A stretch of DNA of 64,000 nucleotides from Puccinellia tenuiflora (taxonomy: Eukaryota; Streptophyta; Magnoliopsida; Poales; Poaceae): contig QRDG01001975.1 of assembly GCA_012064385.1 (NCBI GenBank), positions 560,412 through 624,411 of the forward strand. Reading direction: 5' to 3'. Position numbers and translations under genes: made by a program. Shown in pieces: positions 9,655-20,093 of this stretch. The notes below the pieces were generated by a model, which was not told where the DNA came from, made no database searches, and saw only the letters and a list, made by a program, of their open reading frames with translations. Numbering within the stretch: position 1 is the first letter of the stretch; the number at the start of each line of letters is the position of its first letter.

Positions 9655-9965
9655 AGAATTTTTTTCAAGATTAAATGCTGCGATTTTATTCAAATCCAAC
9701 AGAATTGTGTCACACAGTTTTTGATTAAATGCACGTGCATGATGATCATCATCTTCCCTTGAGCAGTTCTTTGATTTCGTTGACCAGCTTTGAAACCACT
9801 CCCATATAGTCTGACTCCAGAATTAACTTAGAAATTCCAGCCTCCTGTGCAAGGATCATTGCTTGACGGCAAGCCAGCAACTCAGCAGTCTCTGCATCAC
9901 TGACCATAGGAAAAAATGGCACGCTCCGGCTACAAAGCCTCCATGGTGGTTCCGAATCATAGCAC
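9655..9965 (-). pseudogene. LINE RNase H-like (RVT_3) fragment
   Basis: Read on the minus strand, a frame ending at 9749 gives an RNase H-type segment (SDAETAELLACRQAMILAQE, then KLILESDYMGVVSKLV). This is the RVT_3 domain found at the C-terminus of plant non-LTR elements. The E in AE-LLA and the D of LESD match family acidic positions. A frameshift interrupts it near the FFPM segment. A T run at about 9660 fits the reverse complement of a LINE poly(A) tail. No target duplication was found. Confidence 0.6.
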
Positions 9966-10089
9966 CACCGGCGCCATGGTGGTTCCGATTGGCTGGTTCA
10001 AGTGCAGCACGCCAGCACAGATGGTGCTTTTCCTCAGCTCGGATTGCCCTATCTCCTTCGTGTGTTGAGTACTGAGATGATATGCTGAT
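9966..10089. other. Short junction between two retroposons
   Basis: GC-rich sequence with an approximate repeat of CCATGGTGGTTCCGA (near 9952 and 9984). No feature recognised. Confidence 0.3.
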
Positions 10090-11188
10090 CGAACACAGAA
10101 GACCCCATTCTTGGTGTTATTACCGGGATCTTTAGAATGTCATCGGCAGTTTTGACGCCCCTTTCCTCGTGCTACAGTTCTCGTGGGAGGCGAAAAGAGG
10201 GCGTCTAGGTTTCCGTCGTCCGCTGGCGGCCAGACCGGTGCTTCCCCACCTCTCGGCTGCTTCGGCGGTGGGAGAGTGGGGGAAGCCTGGATCTGTGCCT
10301 ATGGCGTGTATATAGTAGGTCTAGGTGCCTGGCCGGCAGCGTTGTGGAGGCGGTGATGCTGTTGGTTCGGTGGTCGGTGTCGGCGCGCCTCCCCTCCTGC
10401 GACGGTGTTCTTCGGGGCTTCGCCGTGGCGTGCGCGACTAGAGGTGGCTGGGGATCGGTGGATCTCGCGGTCTGTACAGTCTCCGGAGGTGGTCTTCGTG
10501 CCAGAGGCGGAGGCCATGTCGTGGAGCTTTTGTCTCTTGGCTCCATCTCCGCGACGGTGAGGAGGGTGCTGGCCTCACCATGGAGCCTTGGAGGCCTGTT
10601 TTGCAGGTGGTACAGCACTTGATCTCCTCCTCCTCTGTCGGTGGTTCTTGCCTCTGTTCGTCATGGTGGCGATCAGCGGTGCGGACTTCGTGTTGGTGGA
10701 GGTTGCTCGATGGTTCTGCTGCAGGTCGTCTTCTTCTGGAGCAGGGATGTGGTGGATGGCTGGCGTCGTCGTCTTTCTCTCTGGCCTTGCTTGGAGGTGG
10801 ACGAAGGCGTGCTAGCAGGAGCTCGGGGAGGTGTCCCTGCCGATGGTCGATCAAAGATGTTAGATTCCGGCTTTGTCCCGGATGAAACCTGTGGTACTCA
10901 ACGCAGCACGGCTGCTTTCGGGCTCCTGCTGGTTTTGGGTGTGAGGTTTCATCGCTTTTTCCCTCTGCCGGCGTTGCGGTGGCGTCGGTGTTCGGCAACA
11001 GCGAGCAACGACGAGGTGGTCTGGAGCAAGGACCTTCAAGGGCTTAAGTGTATTTTCTCATTTTTCCAGGGTTTTTTTGCTCTTTCTCTAGGTCAGGTGA
11101 CCTGTGGTGTTGAGTTGGTTCCAGGGTGTATGTTGCAGATGTATCTTTCTTCCTTTTATTAATACATATTTCCCTTCTCAAAAAAAAA
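10090..11188 (+). mobile_element. Poly(A)-tailed retroposon-like sequence
   Basis: GC-rich, GTGG/TCGG-rich sequence that ends in TTATTAATACATATTTCCC followed by an A run at about 11180. This ending resembles the 3' ends of grass LINEs. No reverse transcriptase or endonuclease domain is present, and long frames on both strands (such as 10438-10998) follow from GC bias. It may be a LINE UTR remnant or a non-autonomous derivative. No convincing target duplication was found. Confidence 0.45.
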
Positions 11189-11198
11189 ACCCAGTCAT

Positions 11199-12334
11199 TC
11201 TTAAACCTGAGAATGGTTTTTATTTAACCGGTTGTTTTGGTTCGGTTTCTCTATGTGAGTTTGTTTACTTCGGGTATTACCATGTCGCGGCTCACTACAG
11301 TTTAGTTTGGTTTACCGTAGAAAGTGGGTAGGTATGGGTCTAAACCGTTCGGGTTGAAAACAAGTTCAACCCGTGGTTAATACCTGGTGGTTGAGATTGG
11401 TTTGTACGTATGGTGACTTTCAGTCCAGTTTATCGCGTTGTGGACGGCAGCTCCACTCATGTCCATCTCGAGGCTCTGGCCAAGGGACTGCGGAGGAAGC
11501 TCGACTCGCGTTGTGCTCGCCGACGAGGACATGACTATGAGGAGGAAGCTATGGGAGCACCGCAGGCCTGCAACAAACGACCGCGCTCGCTGACGAGGAC
11601 GGGACTGTGGGGAGGAACCTATGAAGGCGCTACATACAAGCTAGCGCTCGCCGGCGAGGACGGGACTGTGGGGAGGAACCTACAGGGAACGCGACCGGTG
11701 GGGAGGAACCTACGGGGACCGCAGCCAAGCCACCCGTGCTCACCGGCGAGGTGCGAGGATGGGACTGCGGCTCAACTCTCCACTCGGGCCCTCGTTGTCG
11801 ACTGGACCGAGGCGCGACTCTCCCCTCCGGCGCAGTGATTCGGCTCAATTTCCGGCGCCGCCATGGCTAATGTCTCTTGTCGTGACTGAGGCATAGTGGT
11901 GTTTGGAGTTGGCTCTCGTGTCGTGCGTTGTATAAAGCTCACGGCGGTAGGGTGCCGGGTGCGCGCGGCGAGGGGGAGGCGGTTGCTGGCTAGCGTGGCA
12001 GACGGAGATCCGGGCAGTGTCGGCGCCCCTGAGCCTAGCGACCGCCTAGCGCATCGAACGGCCCGGGCTTAGTGAGAGCTAGTTAGTGCAACTGCAGGCC
12101 TGCAGCCAAGCGATAAGCCTTCAACCCGTTCCAGCAAACAATTTTCAACCAATATCAACCCACAGGTTTACCTTCGGTTCAATTCAGTTTGGGTGGAAAT
12201 TAGAATAAGTTTGGTTTTGGTTCGGCCGATGGAATTGTCAAATAAGTTTAGTTCAGGTTCGGTCCCGAAATTTATTCGTGTGGGTACAGTTCAGGTATGG
12301 TGCAGTTATCAACCCTTTCTCAGGTTTACCCATC
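11199..12334. mobile_element. Possible TIR element with GC-rich interior
   Basis: AAACCTGAGAATGG at the left is mirrored by CCCTTTCTCAGGTTT at the right, an imperfect inverted repeat. Both subterminal regions are rich in TTGGTTCGG-type motifs, while the centre (11440-12060) is GC-rich with imperfect repeats, as in elements that have captured gene pieces. No matching target duplication was seen, so the superfamily is undetermined. Confidence 0.35.
11515..11760 (+). repeat. Imperfect GC-rich direct repeats
   Basis: GCTCGCCGACGAGGAC-type units recur at about 11517, 11586 and 11646, each followed by a TGGGGAGGAACCTA-like stretch, with spacing of about 60-70 bp. They keep a plus frame open (11410-11838) without resemblance to a known protein. 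Confidence 0.6.
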
Positions 12335-12897
12335 CTCCAGAAGCAGTTCACTAACCTTATCAACTTCCTGTCCTAGGTTATGACCGAGAGGTCGTTTCAT
12401 ACCACTCCTTGCGATCCAATTGTCTTTCCAGACATTAATACTCGTACCACTGCCAGTCCTCTATATAAGACCCTCCTTCAACAGATTCCTGCCATGAACA
12501 ATACTCTTCCAAGTGTAGGAAGCCCTCTTCGGAAAGCCAGCCGAAGAGGCCTGGCTGTCCGAAGAGGCTGGCTCTGTCTTGCTGTCCGAATTGTCTTTCC
12601 AGAGATTATCTCACTCTTGCTGTCCGAAGCACATACAAAAATTATGCTTCACACAAAGTTTTCATGGAACCCAATCTCACGTTTTCATAGGATGAAGAAA
12701 AGCAGAAGAGATTAACGATATATCCATGCGTGCATTCTGGGACGGGAGCGGTTTTGACGAAGCAAGCATGCCATTAATCCCTCGAAGCACGGAATGAGCT
12801 GTGCGGACCTGATTGACAATCGTACAATTAAGCTGCTTTAAATCCTACGGCTAAGTGTTGGTCCGGTACGAAGCAAAAATCAGGCGCCGATCCCTAC
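12335..12897. other. Intergenic, with a TATA-like segment
   Basis: CTCTATATAAG at about 12468 followed by CTTCAACA resembles the core promoter of the snoRNA cluster (7728 onward) and precedes the decayed snoRNA copies, but no telo-box or site II motif is present. Otherwise nothing recognised. Confidence 0.3.
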
Positions 12898-12980
12898 AGA
12901 TGCATAGTTCATATGGACAAACCGTGATTGCTTAACAAAATACTAAGTAGTTTTTTTTTGCTCCCAACTGACTGCTTTCC
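12898..12980 (+). pseudogene. Decayed copy of the 25S-guide snoRNA
   Basis: GCATAGTTCATATGG-ACAAACCGTGATT matches the body of the snoRNA at 8383-8474, and a CTGA is retained before 12971. The guide has become a T run (TAGTTTTTTTTTGCTCCC in place of TAGTCTTTCGCTCC), and no C box or terminal stem remains, so it is not functional as a guide. Confidence 0.7.
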
Positions 12981-13579
12981 TTTTTTTTTGAAATAAAAAA
13001 TATATTAGGTAAGCAAGCCGCCTCATTAAAAACCTTTCAGTCCCCTTAGTTACCCTGATAAGGAAAATAGTGCGTATGAAACTTGCTGCTTCAATCATCC
13101 ATAATGGTTACATCATTTATCAAGCTAGTTAACATAAACCTAAGGGGATCATCTCCCAATTACACTGGATTTTATCAGAAAAACATTTGCTAGCTATCTC
13201 ATGAGCCACCTTATTTGCTTCCCTAGGAATATACTTGAACTGAACATTGCCAATATTGGAGACCAAATCCACAATATCTACATAGAGTGCTGCTGATTCA
13301 TTCCACCAAGAGTCCGAGCCACTGCAAGCATCGATAGTTTCTATAGAGTCCGATTCTACTATAATTGTATTACAGCCGATCCGCAACGCCAAACTAAGAC
13401 CATCCTTCATTGCTGACGCTTCAGCCATAGCTGCCGAAGCAATATTTGGAAGATAGCTACTGCAAGCTGCAATAAAATGGCCCTGATAATCACGAAGGAT
13501 TGCACCAGTAGCTCCCGCACATGCATCCGCGTGAAAGGAGGCGTCCACATTTAGTTTCCCCTATCTGATAATCACGAAG
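12981..13579 (-). mobile_element. 5'-truncated LINE with 11-bp target duplication
   Basis: GACTGCTTTCC occurs at 12970-12980 and again at 13580-13590, bracketing a 599-bp insert that begins with a T run (reverse-complement poly(A)). The insert carries an RNase H domain on the minus strand. Truncation at the 5' side with a variable-length duplication is the target-primed reverse transcription signature. It landed in the decayed snoRNA copy. Confidence 0.82.
13129..13557 (-). pseudogene. RNase H-like (RVT_3) domain of the truncated LINE
   Basis: About 139 uninterrupted residues starting NVDASFHADACAGATGAILR, with IVESDS in the middle and NKVAHEIASKC near the end. This is the order of acidic and histidine positions in plant RVT_3 RNase H domains. 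It removes the RNA strand during reverse transcription in intact elements. There is no start codon, and the domain ends at the truncated insertion edge, so it is a fragment of a larger pol. Confidence 0.8.
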
Positions 13580-13742
13580 GACTGCTTTCCCATTTTGCCA
13601 GACAATTTAAAACTTGTATAAGGAAATAGTGAGTTAAACAAGGTGTGAAAAGACATGTGAGCACTTAAAATGCTTGGAGTCATTTAAGAGGAGAACGTTA
13701 AAATGCTGCGAATTTATTATCTCTTATGAACACTTCGGAACT

Positions 13743-13835
13743 AGATGATTTCAAATTTGTCCCCCCAGTCTTAGGGTCTGCTTAGGTGGATCAGTGTTGA
13801 TTGACATATACTTATTAATCTGGCTTTGAAGATAA
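13743..13835 (+). pseudogene. Decayed copy of the family 3 snoRNA
   Basis: Close match to 8905-8996 (TTTCAAATTTGTC, CAGTCTTAGGGTCTGCTT, TTGATTGACATA), but C box AGATGATT and D box CTGG are both degraded. Together with 12898-12980 it preserves the order of the intact cluster. Confidence 0.7.
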
Positions 13836-14082
13836 AACTATCGTTGTTTTGGCTTTGGGTATTAATTTTTTGTTTCTGTGTTACTTCGTGTATTTGTAAT
13901 TTTAGCTTATCCAATTTCTCCTCAGAACATTGCACGTAGCCAGGTTCAACCGCCCCATGGAGAACACCTGGACACTGTTATGAGGATGTGCTTTTGAAGT
14001 ATGACACTCGGTAGCTTTGTATTTCTTAAGTATTGTGAGAATACTTCAGTTTTCAAAAACATTGTAATTTCAAATAATTTGA

Positions 14083-14307
14083 GATTGCTTATCATCTTCT
14101 GCTGAAATTGTTTCTTGGTTCATCAATTCAGAAACCGAAGATAATGCCGACACAGTTAGTGATGGAGGTGATCGCAATGGATCACTTGATTCTGAACCAG
14201 TTGATTCAGAACATTCAGAAACCAGAGATGATGCCGATATGCTAGGTGATGGCAATGGATCAACCAAAACACCTGATTGGGGGTATTTTGCTTTTGGCTC
14301 TAGCTAA
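14083..14307 (+). pseudogene. Acidic coding-like fragment, unknown function
   Basis: An open plus-strand frame of 74 codons ending at TAA 14305-14307. It is rich in Asp, Glu, Ser and Asn and contains an in-frame duplication of about 26 codons (SETEDNADTVSDGGDRNGS against SETRDDADMLGDGNGS), then ends TPDWGYFAFGSS. A preserved frame through a duplicated unit suggests former coding sequence. No start codon or confident splice site is visible. I do not recognise the family. Confidence 0.35.
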
Positions 14308-15176
14308 GTTTGCAGTTTCCAAAACCATAGTATTTCTAGAACTGTGTTTTTTTTAAGTATTGAAAAACTCTCTTTTTTCTAAACTGAGAAGCGAAAAAAC
14401 GATGCGTCCCCACGCATCGCTCACTATTTCAAGCCGTCAGTGCAAGTGCATGCATATACGCAAGAAGAGCAAGTAGAACTATTGAGAGAAGGAAGAAGAA
14501 TCATTCCTAAACCTAAACTTGCTCACTACCCTTACTGAGACGGCTAGATTTCACTTTATTTGGGAAGAGAGATTGGCATTCCCGACTTAAGGAATCTTTA
14601 CAGCTTTCGCTTTAGTTAATAATTTCAATTTCATTAAGAAAAACTAACCAAATAAATGGAAAATGAAAATTAATAGAATTCTTTTTTTTAGGAAAGCCCG
14701 GCCAGAACCACACGTGCAAGTTTCCCTGCCAGAAATCCAAGGTTCCACACGAGCTCCTGTTCTGCGGCGTGGTGGCAGGACCGCTAGGGGATTGGCTCCG
14801 GGACTGTCGGTATGGCCGAATGCCATGCGTTTACCATCGCCCGCTGGGATGATTTTCTTTGAGCGGAAAGAGCGATGTGCATAGCCGGGTGAGTAGGGAT
14901 GCAGCTCCGTGAGGTGCAGGTGCTAAGAGCAGCGACAAGCAAATCACCTACTATTTGTCTTAATGTACTAGGCAAAACGTATGGACTAGTACTAGTTGTC
15001 CCCTAGCTAGCTGCATTGTGATGTCATGTTGGTCAATAATTGATTATCCATGCGTTAAAACTACAGTAACACTGTACTTGCTAAACTGAGAAGAACTTAG
15101 TGTCCATTGCAGTGGATACTTCTGATTATCTCACTCTTGTATGCCCCTCGTAGTTGCCAACATACTTACATACCCA
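14308..15176. other. Intergenic, nothing firm
   Basis: A T run at about 14684 next to GC-rich sequence (14690-14880) could be another reversed retroposon tail, but no domain or target duplication supports it. Confidence 0.3.
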
Positions 15177-15412
15177 TACCGAAAATGGAAAACCATTTAG
15201 TCTTCTTATGGGTGCTTTTGACTAGGCTCTCGGTAAGGTATTGGCTAAACAAGACCTATTCCTGTGATAATTGCTATGCTGACTGAAGTGAAATGCTCGC
15301 AAGTGACGGCCGCCATTGCTGCACTTGTTCTAATTGTGTAATGAAATTTGTAGAAATAGTTAGTTAAATGAGTATTGAAGGACATGTATGTATCAATGGT
15401 AGGACTGTGAGA
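15177..15412 (+). repeat. Direct repeat copy 1
   Basis: About 235 bp running from ACCGAAAATGGAAAACC to GGTAGGACTGT, closely repeated at 16506-16738. It has no coding content and does not start TG or end CA. Confidence 0.85.
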
Positions 15413-15479
15413 CGCGTTGCTTAACGCAGTGGCTCGACCTAGCAGTGGCTAGTCAGCCCGCCCAGGATTGATCTTCTTA

Positions 15480-15589
15480 CGCTCCGCTTGGAATGCCGTT
15501 TAAAATTTTCCTCCGTAATTTTCTACCGGCCGTCCCGTGTAAAATACACGGACGCTTTCCGGGCGGAAAACGCCAATCCAAGCGCGGCC
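15480..15589. mobile_element. Tourist-like (PIF/Harbinger) MITE
   Basis: Ends CGCTCCGCTTGGAATGCCGTTT-like and AACGCCAATCCAAGCGCGGCC-like are imperfect inverted repeats. TTA flanks both sides (15477-15479 and 15590-15592), the 3-bp target preference of PIF/Harbinger elements. The element is 110 bp with no coding capacity. Confidence 0.7.
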
Positions 15590-15688
15590 TTAGGGGACGA
15601 TTTTCGGGTGTCTCAAGACGCTACCTGTTCACTAGGAACAACACTGTTCAATTGGAACAATATAATAATCTTCGGGTGGCCTCTCTCG

Positions 15689-16192
15689 CCGAGGCGGAGC
15701 TACATGGGTACATGGGTGTACAGATGTACACCCATATACATGTAAATCTTGTAAGGCAACGAGTAGTCATCCAGTTTGACAGCTCGGCTCCAATTTGTGA
15801 TTCCCAAATCCGTCGGCGGGAGTTTCATACATTGAGCCCCACATACACAGCTAGTCAGCTAGGGCGCGGCACTGTTCTTTGATAGCTCAAGGTCTATGCG
15901 GCCTGGCGCCTACACGCGGCGTGGCGGCGTGCATCGCCGTTGTGCAGTCGCAAGATCTCGGAGTGGAGGCACTGTTGTTCCTGAATTCATTACTCCGCCA
16001 CTCTGAGCGAGGCGAGACATATGCAGGGTGGGGGACGGCTAGACGATGCGGAAGCACGGAGACGTTCGATGTTCGACAGTACATGGCTCAGAGTGAGAGA
16101 CCGCCGATGGCTGGATTTTTTTTTTTGCTTTGTCAGTCTTGATTTTTTTTACGCTCTATACACCCAAGTTATAAATCCTAGCTCCGCCCATG
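15689..16192. mobile_element. hAT-type non-autonomous element
   Basis: Left CCGAGGCGGAGCTAC and right CTAGCTCCGCCCATG form inverted ends. The 8-bp CTCTCTCG flanks it at 15681-15688 and 16193-16200. The core GGCGGAGCT is shared with the MITE at 2002-2193, but this element is 504 bp with a different interior. No transposase remains. Confidence 0.78.
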
Positions 16193-16505
16193 CTCTCTCG
16201 ACACGTGTTCGCGTCTCAGAGATAGGAGTCCACAAAACACGTGGGGTTCATATAGATCTGCAGGTCCTAACTTGTATACTAGGGTGTGCGTGTGGTGTTG
16301 AGTGTTTGTGGTGTGACTTAGTTTGTAAAGTTCAGATACTACAGCTGTACAAATTCAGATGCCTAAAAAAAATGATAGGACGACTGTCGCCTTCCTCACT
16401 TCACAAAGGAAGTTGTCAATGTTTAAGCCTTGTGATGTTTACTTATTGGATGAAGGTATTAAAAATGTAAAAACATTCCTGGAGGATTCAGTCTCCCTTA
16501 TTCTG

Positions 16506-16738
16506 TACCGAAAACGGAAAACCATTTAGTCTTCTTATGGGTGCTTTTGACTAGGCTCTTGGTAAGGTATTGCCTAAACAAGACCTATTCCTGTGATAAT
16601 TGCTATGCTTACTGAAGTGAAATGTTCGCAAGTGAAAGCCTTTCTGCACTTGTTCTAATTGTCTAACGAAACTTGTAGAAATAGTCAGTTAAATGAGTAT
16701 TGAAGGACATGTATGTACGATCAATGGTAGGACTGTCG
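16506..16738 (+). repeat. Direct repeat copy 2
   Basis: Second copy of 15177-15412, with a 10-15-bp internal deletion and scattered substitutions. It lies about 1.33 kb downstream in the same orientation, with a MITE and a hAT element between the copies. Confidence 0.85.
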
Positions 16739-16764
16739 CCTGCCTCACTTCACAAAGGACGTCC

Positions 16765-16880
16765 TCGTTTTGGGCCAAATCAAAAGACACTAACCATTTT
16801 GGGTCAAATTGAAAAGAGGAACATGCCATCAAACCGAGTCGGGAACACTTTCATTTTGGGTCAAATCAAAAGATACCCTT
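16765..16880 (+). repeat. Short direct repeats of TTTTGGGTCAAATCAAAAG
   Basis: The motif occurs three times with small changes (about 16769, 16797 and 16856). No element type assigned. Confidence 0.6.
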
Positions 16881-16903
16881 CGTTCTTATCCAAGCTAAAA
16901 GCT

Positions 16904-17106
16904 TGTCGACTGGACGCATGGGTCACCGCCCGGCACGGGCCAATTAGGGCACCTTCCCGAGGGGAAATAATTGAAGAACCCTAAAGACACGGGAACGCGA
17001 AACCGGCAGGGCTGCCGGGCCTGATACTGATGGCTTTGTGTGCAGGTCACGAGACCGGTGCAAGAAAGGACGCGTGCATGGCTCCTTTCCCGGGCCGTAG
17101 ATTCCC
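16904..17106. other. GC-rich segment, possibly part of an LTR split by the MULE
   Basis: Starts TGTCGACTGG. The sequence resuming beyond the MULE ends GCGACA at 25400, so TGTCG...CGACA could be the two ends of one LTR of about 0.86 kb into which the MULE inserted. The five bases outside (aagct and atact) do not match, so this is a hypothesis. Confidence 0.3.
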
Positions 17107-17205
17107 GTGAACCCTATTTGCCGCCTTTTGCGGCAACATCCCGCCGTGCCGCCCACGTTAAGACAAGTTCCTGTCTTACCGCTCTGGGATATGGGCCGGC
17201 CCGTT
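17107..17205 (+). repeat. Left terminal inverted repeat of the MULE
   Basis: Pairs with 24630-24728 reversed. The outer 30 bp match at 25 or so positions, including the hairpin-like TTTGCCGCCTTTTGCGGCAA. The inner part is more diverged but keeps CCTGT, TCTGGGATA-like and GGGCCGGCCC blocks in order. Confidence 0.8.
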
Positions 17206-18144
17206 ATTTTTTTTCATTCGGTGTCTCGTGTCTGAAAGGTACGGGTTTGTCTGAAGATTGCTCTTCTTCCTGCTTCTCCTCCGCGTTCCCTACCTCCTCC
17301 CTATCCATGCTTCATCTTCTGCGGATCCAGTGGTAGTCGAGCTGCAGCTACAGGTTTTGTCGCCCGCCATGGCGGCAGCAGGTTCGTCGCCAGTCGTCTT
17401 TTTTTCCCTTCTCACCTCCCCGAGGCCAGTTTCTATGCCCGAATCGTAGAGTGGAGTGGTTTTCTTAGGGTTTGCTTACTTTGGTCTGATGATTTGCGGA
17501 GGTGGTCGGACGTTAGGTTCTTAGATTATACGCGTTCTCCCCGTGCGCGCGGTGTCGGTCCGTCACGGGATTATGTCGCCGGCCGCCGCCGATGTCCTGC
17601 GTGAGTGAGTACGGGCGCACCGGTCTGTGTCTTTGATTTTGCAATTTGTTGTTTCTTTTATGTTGAACGAGTGTTTGATTTTGGTAGGGTGATCCTGACA
17701 TGATGTTTTTGTGTCTGTTTTTGTTCTGCTTCGTCCGTTTTGCTTAGAGTGTGCTGAAGGTGGTGTGGATTCGCCATCTGCTCTCTCTAGATTTGTCCTT
17801 CTTACTAGCAGGATCTGTCTATATTTGAACCAAATGGTGGGGAGTTGTGTATTCTACGATTTGCGTTTTTGTTTCAGTTCATTATATTCATGATTATGTC
17901 TGTTTCACTAGGTCCTGATTTTTGTGTTAGACATATTGCTGGTGGTGTCATGTGAAGTTTGGTGTTTACATGCTTTTGTTATATATGATAATAGCATTTT
18001 ATATAATTAGCCCTGTTAATTTTCTATTCATGATGCATAGCTTGTATTTCCATTACAAAATTTGTATATGTTTTTATGTAGGTGCTAATATGTTGGATGC
18101 CTCAGCAGTTTTCCTAACCTTTTCTTTCATCTGTGGGGTTTCAG

Positions 18145-18683
18145 GTTTCCAATCTTAACACAGTCTTGAAGGAGTTTGACTTACGGTGCAAAGATTTGGA
18201 AACTTTTAAAATTTTCACTCCACCTAACTATCCTGCGCATTCATTATTGTAAGTGTTCTTTTGAAGTATCTTTTGGCATCTTTTTTATCTTCACATGTCC
18301 TTTTTCAATATATTGCTTTTTGCAAAGAAATGTATTCATCATCTCATACAGACCCTTTTTTTTCAATTTTTTGGTTTTTGCAGGCACGACTGTGGATTGT
18401 ATGTCATGTTGTATGCTGAAAGTTGGAATGGGAAGATTATGAAGGACTTCACTAAGGTGTTTTACATTTCTATATCTTTTTTCTTATACTGATTTTGAAC
18501 CAAAATGTTTTGAAACCTATGTATCCCATAATACCTTTTCAGTGACACATGACCTGTTGTTTTATTTTGCAGGGTATAATTCCAAAATTCAGGATGCTGA
18601 AGGCTTACAAAATGTTTTTCTCAGACCTGAATAAGACTTTAGTAGATTTTCATGAGGAGGCCAAGAAATGCAGGAAGCTTTAG
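18145..18683 (+). pseudogene. ULP-like (Ulp1/C48 cysteine protease) C-terminal remnant in the MULE
   Basis: Three exons in consistent phase: 18145-18248, 18384-18456 and 18573-18683, joined by GT-AG introns and ending in TAG. They encode about 95 residues containing HDCGLYVMLYAESWNGK, the region around the catalytic Cys of Ulp1-type SUMO proteases. The upstream half of the domain with the catalytic His and Asp is absent, so no protease activity is expected. A short ATG exon candidate at about 17369 (MAAA then GT) may be the former first exon. Splice sites and frame are still intact, which argues for recent capture or selection on the remnant. Confidence 0.8.
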
Positions 18684-19256
18684 AGGGACTGCCATCTTTT
18701 TCTTTGTAGTTTGACATAGGAACATCTGGTTCAGATAATGTAATCATTACTTACATTTGTAGTTGGCATATATTCTGCTTTTTGTGTGTGTTGCCATGGA
18801 CGGCAACTTTTATCAAAATTCAGTGTAGTTGGCACCAATTTTTCTTCTCGAGTATTTTATGGTGTATCGAGTACTATTAGATGAGTACTATTACAATGCA
18901 TTAATGGTTACTCTTTTTGTGTATCACTTCTTTTATAATTCATCTACTCTACTTATTTTACCACTTAGCTCATTGGTTGTATTAAATTCATTTACATGGA
19001 GAGTTATATTTTTGCATTCATTTAATTTATTTATAGTTTGTTATTTTCTATATTTTTTTTTGGCAAACCAACCTCTTTTTTTATCGAGTGCACTACTTAT
19101 TTTTGCGTTCATTTTTGTTTTTGGCGACCCCTAGATTGTGCCTTTTCGACCATCCGCCGAGCTTCTTTTTAGTTTATGATCTCCCCTCGACGAAAAACCG
19201 ATGTAATGATGTGTCACCGATGCCATCCCCCATATTTGTTTTTTTGTTCATCCATT
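18684..19256. other. MULE interior between ULP remnant and minisatellite
   Basis: T-rich sequence, probably including the 3' flank of the ULP remnant. Plus frames at 18829-19134 and 19088-19309 are Phe/Leu-rich by composition and show no domain. Confidence 0.4.
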
Positions 19257-20093
19257 TTTGGTTCTATCATAAGTTTTCCTTTCGTATTCAAATACTAGGT
19301 TTCTTTTAACACCAGCTGTACATTTATTATTTAAAAATTATACATACATAAATTGTGTTCAACCACATTTTTTTATTATACCTTTTTTATGTGTTAGTTC
19401 AGGATTTCTGTTCATATTCAAAATAGTTCATAACAAGTTTTCTGTTCATAGTAAGTTTTCCGTTCACACCCCTACTTTTTTTCTAAATATTTTTTTATTT
19501 GTTCTATCATAGGATATTTGTTCACATTCAAAACATTTCATAGCAAGTTTACTGTTCATACTAGGTTTTCCGTTCATAATAGGTTTCTGTTCATATTTAA
19601 AATAGTGCATAACTAGTTTCTTGTTTATACTAGGTTTTCTGTTCACACCCCTATATTTTTTTATGTTTTATCTTAATTTATGTTCATCAAACATATTTTT
19701 TCTAATTAGTTTTCTATCTGCGGACCTTTCTGTTCGTATTCAATAATTGTTCATAATAGTTTTCCGTTCACAATAGGTTTCTATTCATATTCAAAATAGT
19801 TCACTATAAAGTTCCCTGTTCATACTAGTTTTCTGTTCACACCCGTACATTTTTTCTATTATATCTTAATTTTTGTTCATCCAATAGTTTTTGTTCTAAT
19901 TAGATTTTTTATCTGCATATTTTTTGGTTCATTCTCTATAATTATTCGTAACAAGTTTTCTGTCATAGTAGGTTTCTGTTCACAGCCCTACATTTTTTAT
20001 TGTTCATCCAAATTTTTTTAATACATTTTCTGTTCAATCATGATTTCTGTTCATCCTTTTAGTATTTCTCTAAATTAGTTCTCTCATAGGATA
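19257..20093 (+). repeat. Higher-order repeat block (A+B) in the MULE minisatellite
   Basis: 19257-19500 (block A) recurs at about 21040-21286, and 19501-20093 (block B) recurs almost unchanged at 23671-24268. Both blocks begin GGTTCTATCATA or GTTCTATCATA. The array therefore grew by duplication of segments several hundred bp long as well as by short-unit slippage. Confidence 0.85.

Noticed and set aside
10438..11162. Long frames on both strands of the GC-rich retroposon
   Set aside because: Frames on both strands with low-complexity composition, no domain, and a poly(A)-tailed non-coding context.
12440..12500. Second snoRNA promoter at the TATA-like CTCTATATAAG
   Set aside because: Only the TATA and a CTTCAACA similarity are present; there is no telo-box or site II motif, and the downstream units are decayed.
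15177..16738. Short LTR retrotransposon (TRIM) bounded by the 235-bp direct repeats
   Set aside because: No TG/CA ends, no PBS or PPT, and no 5-bp target duplication.
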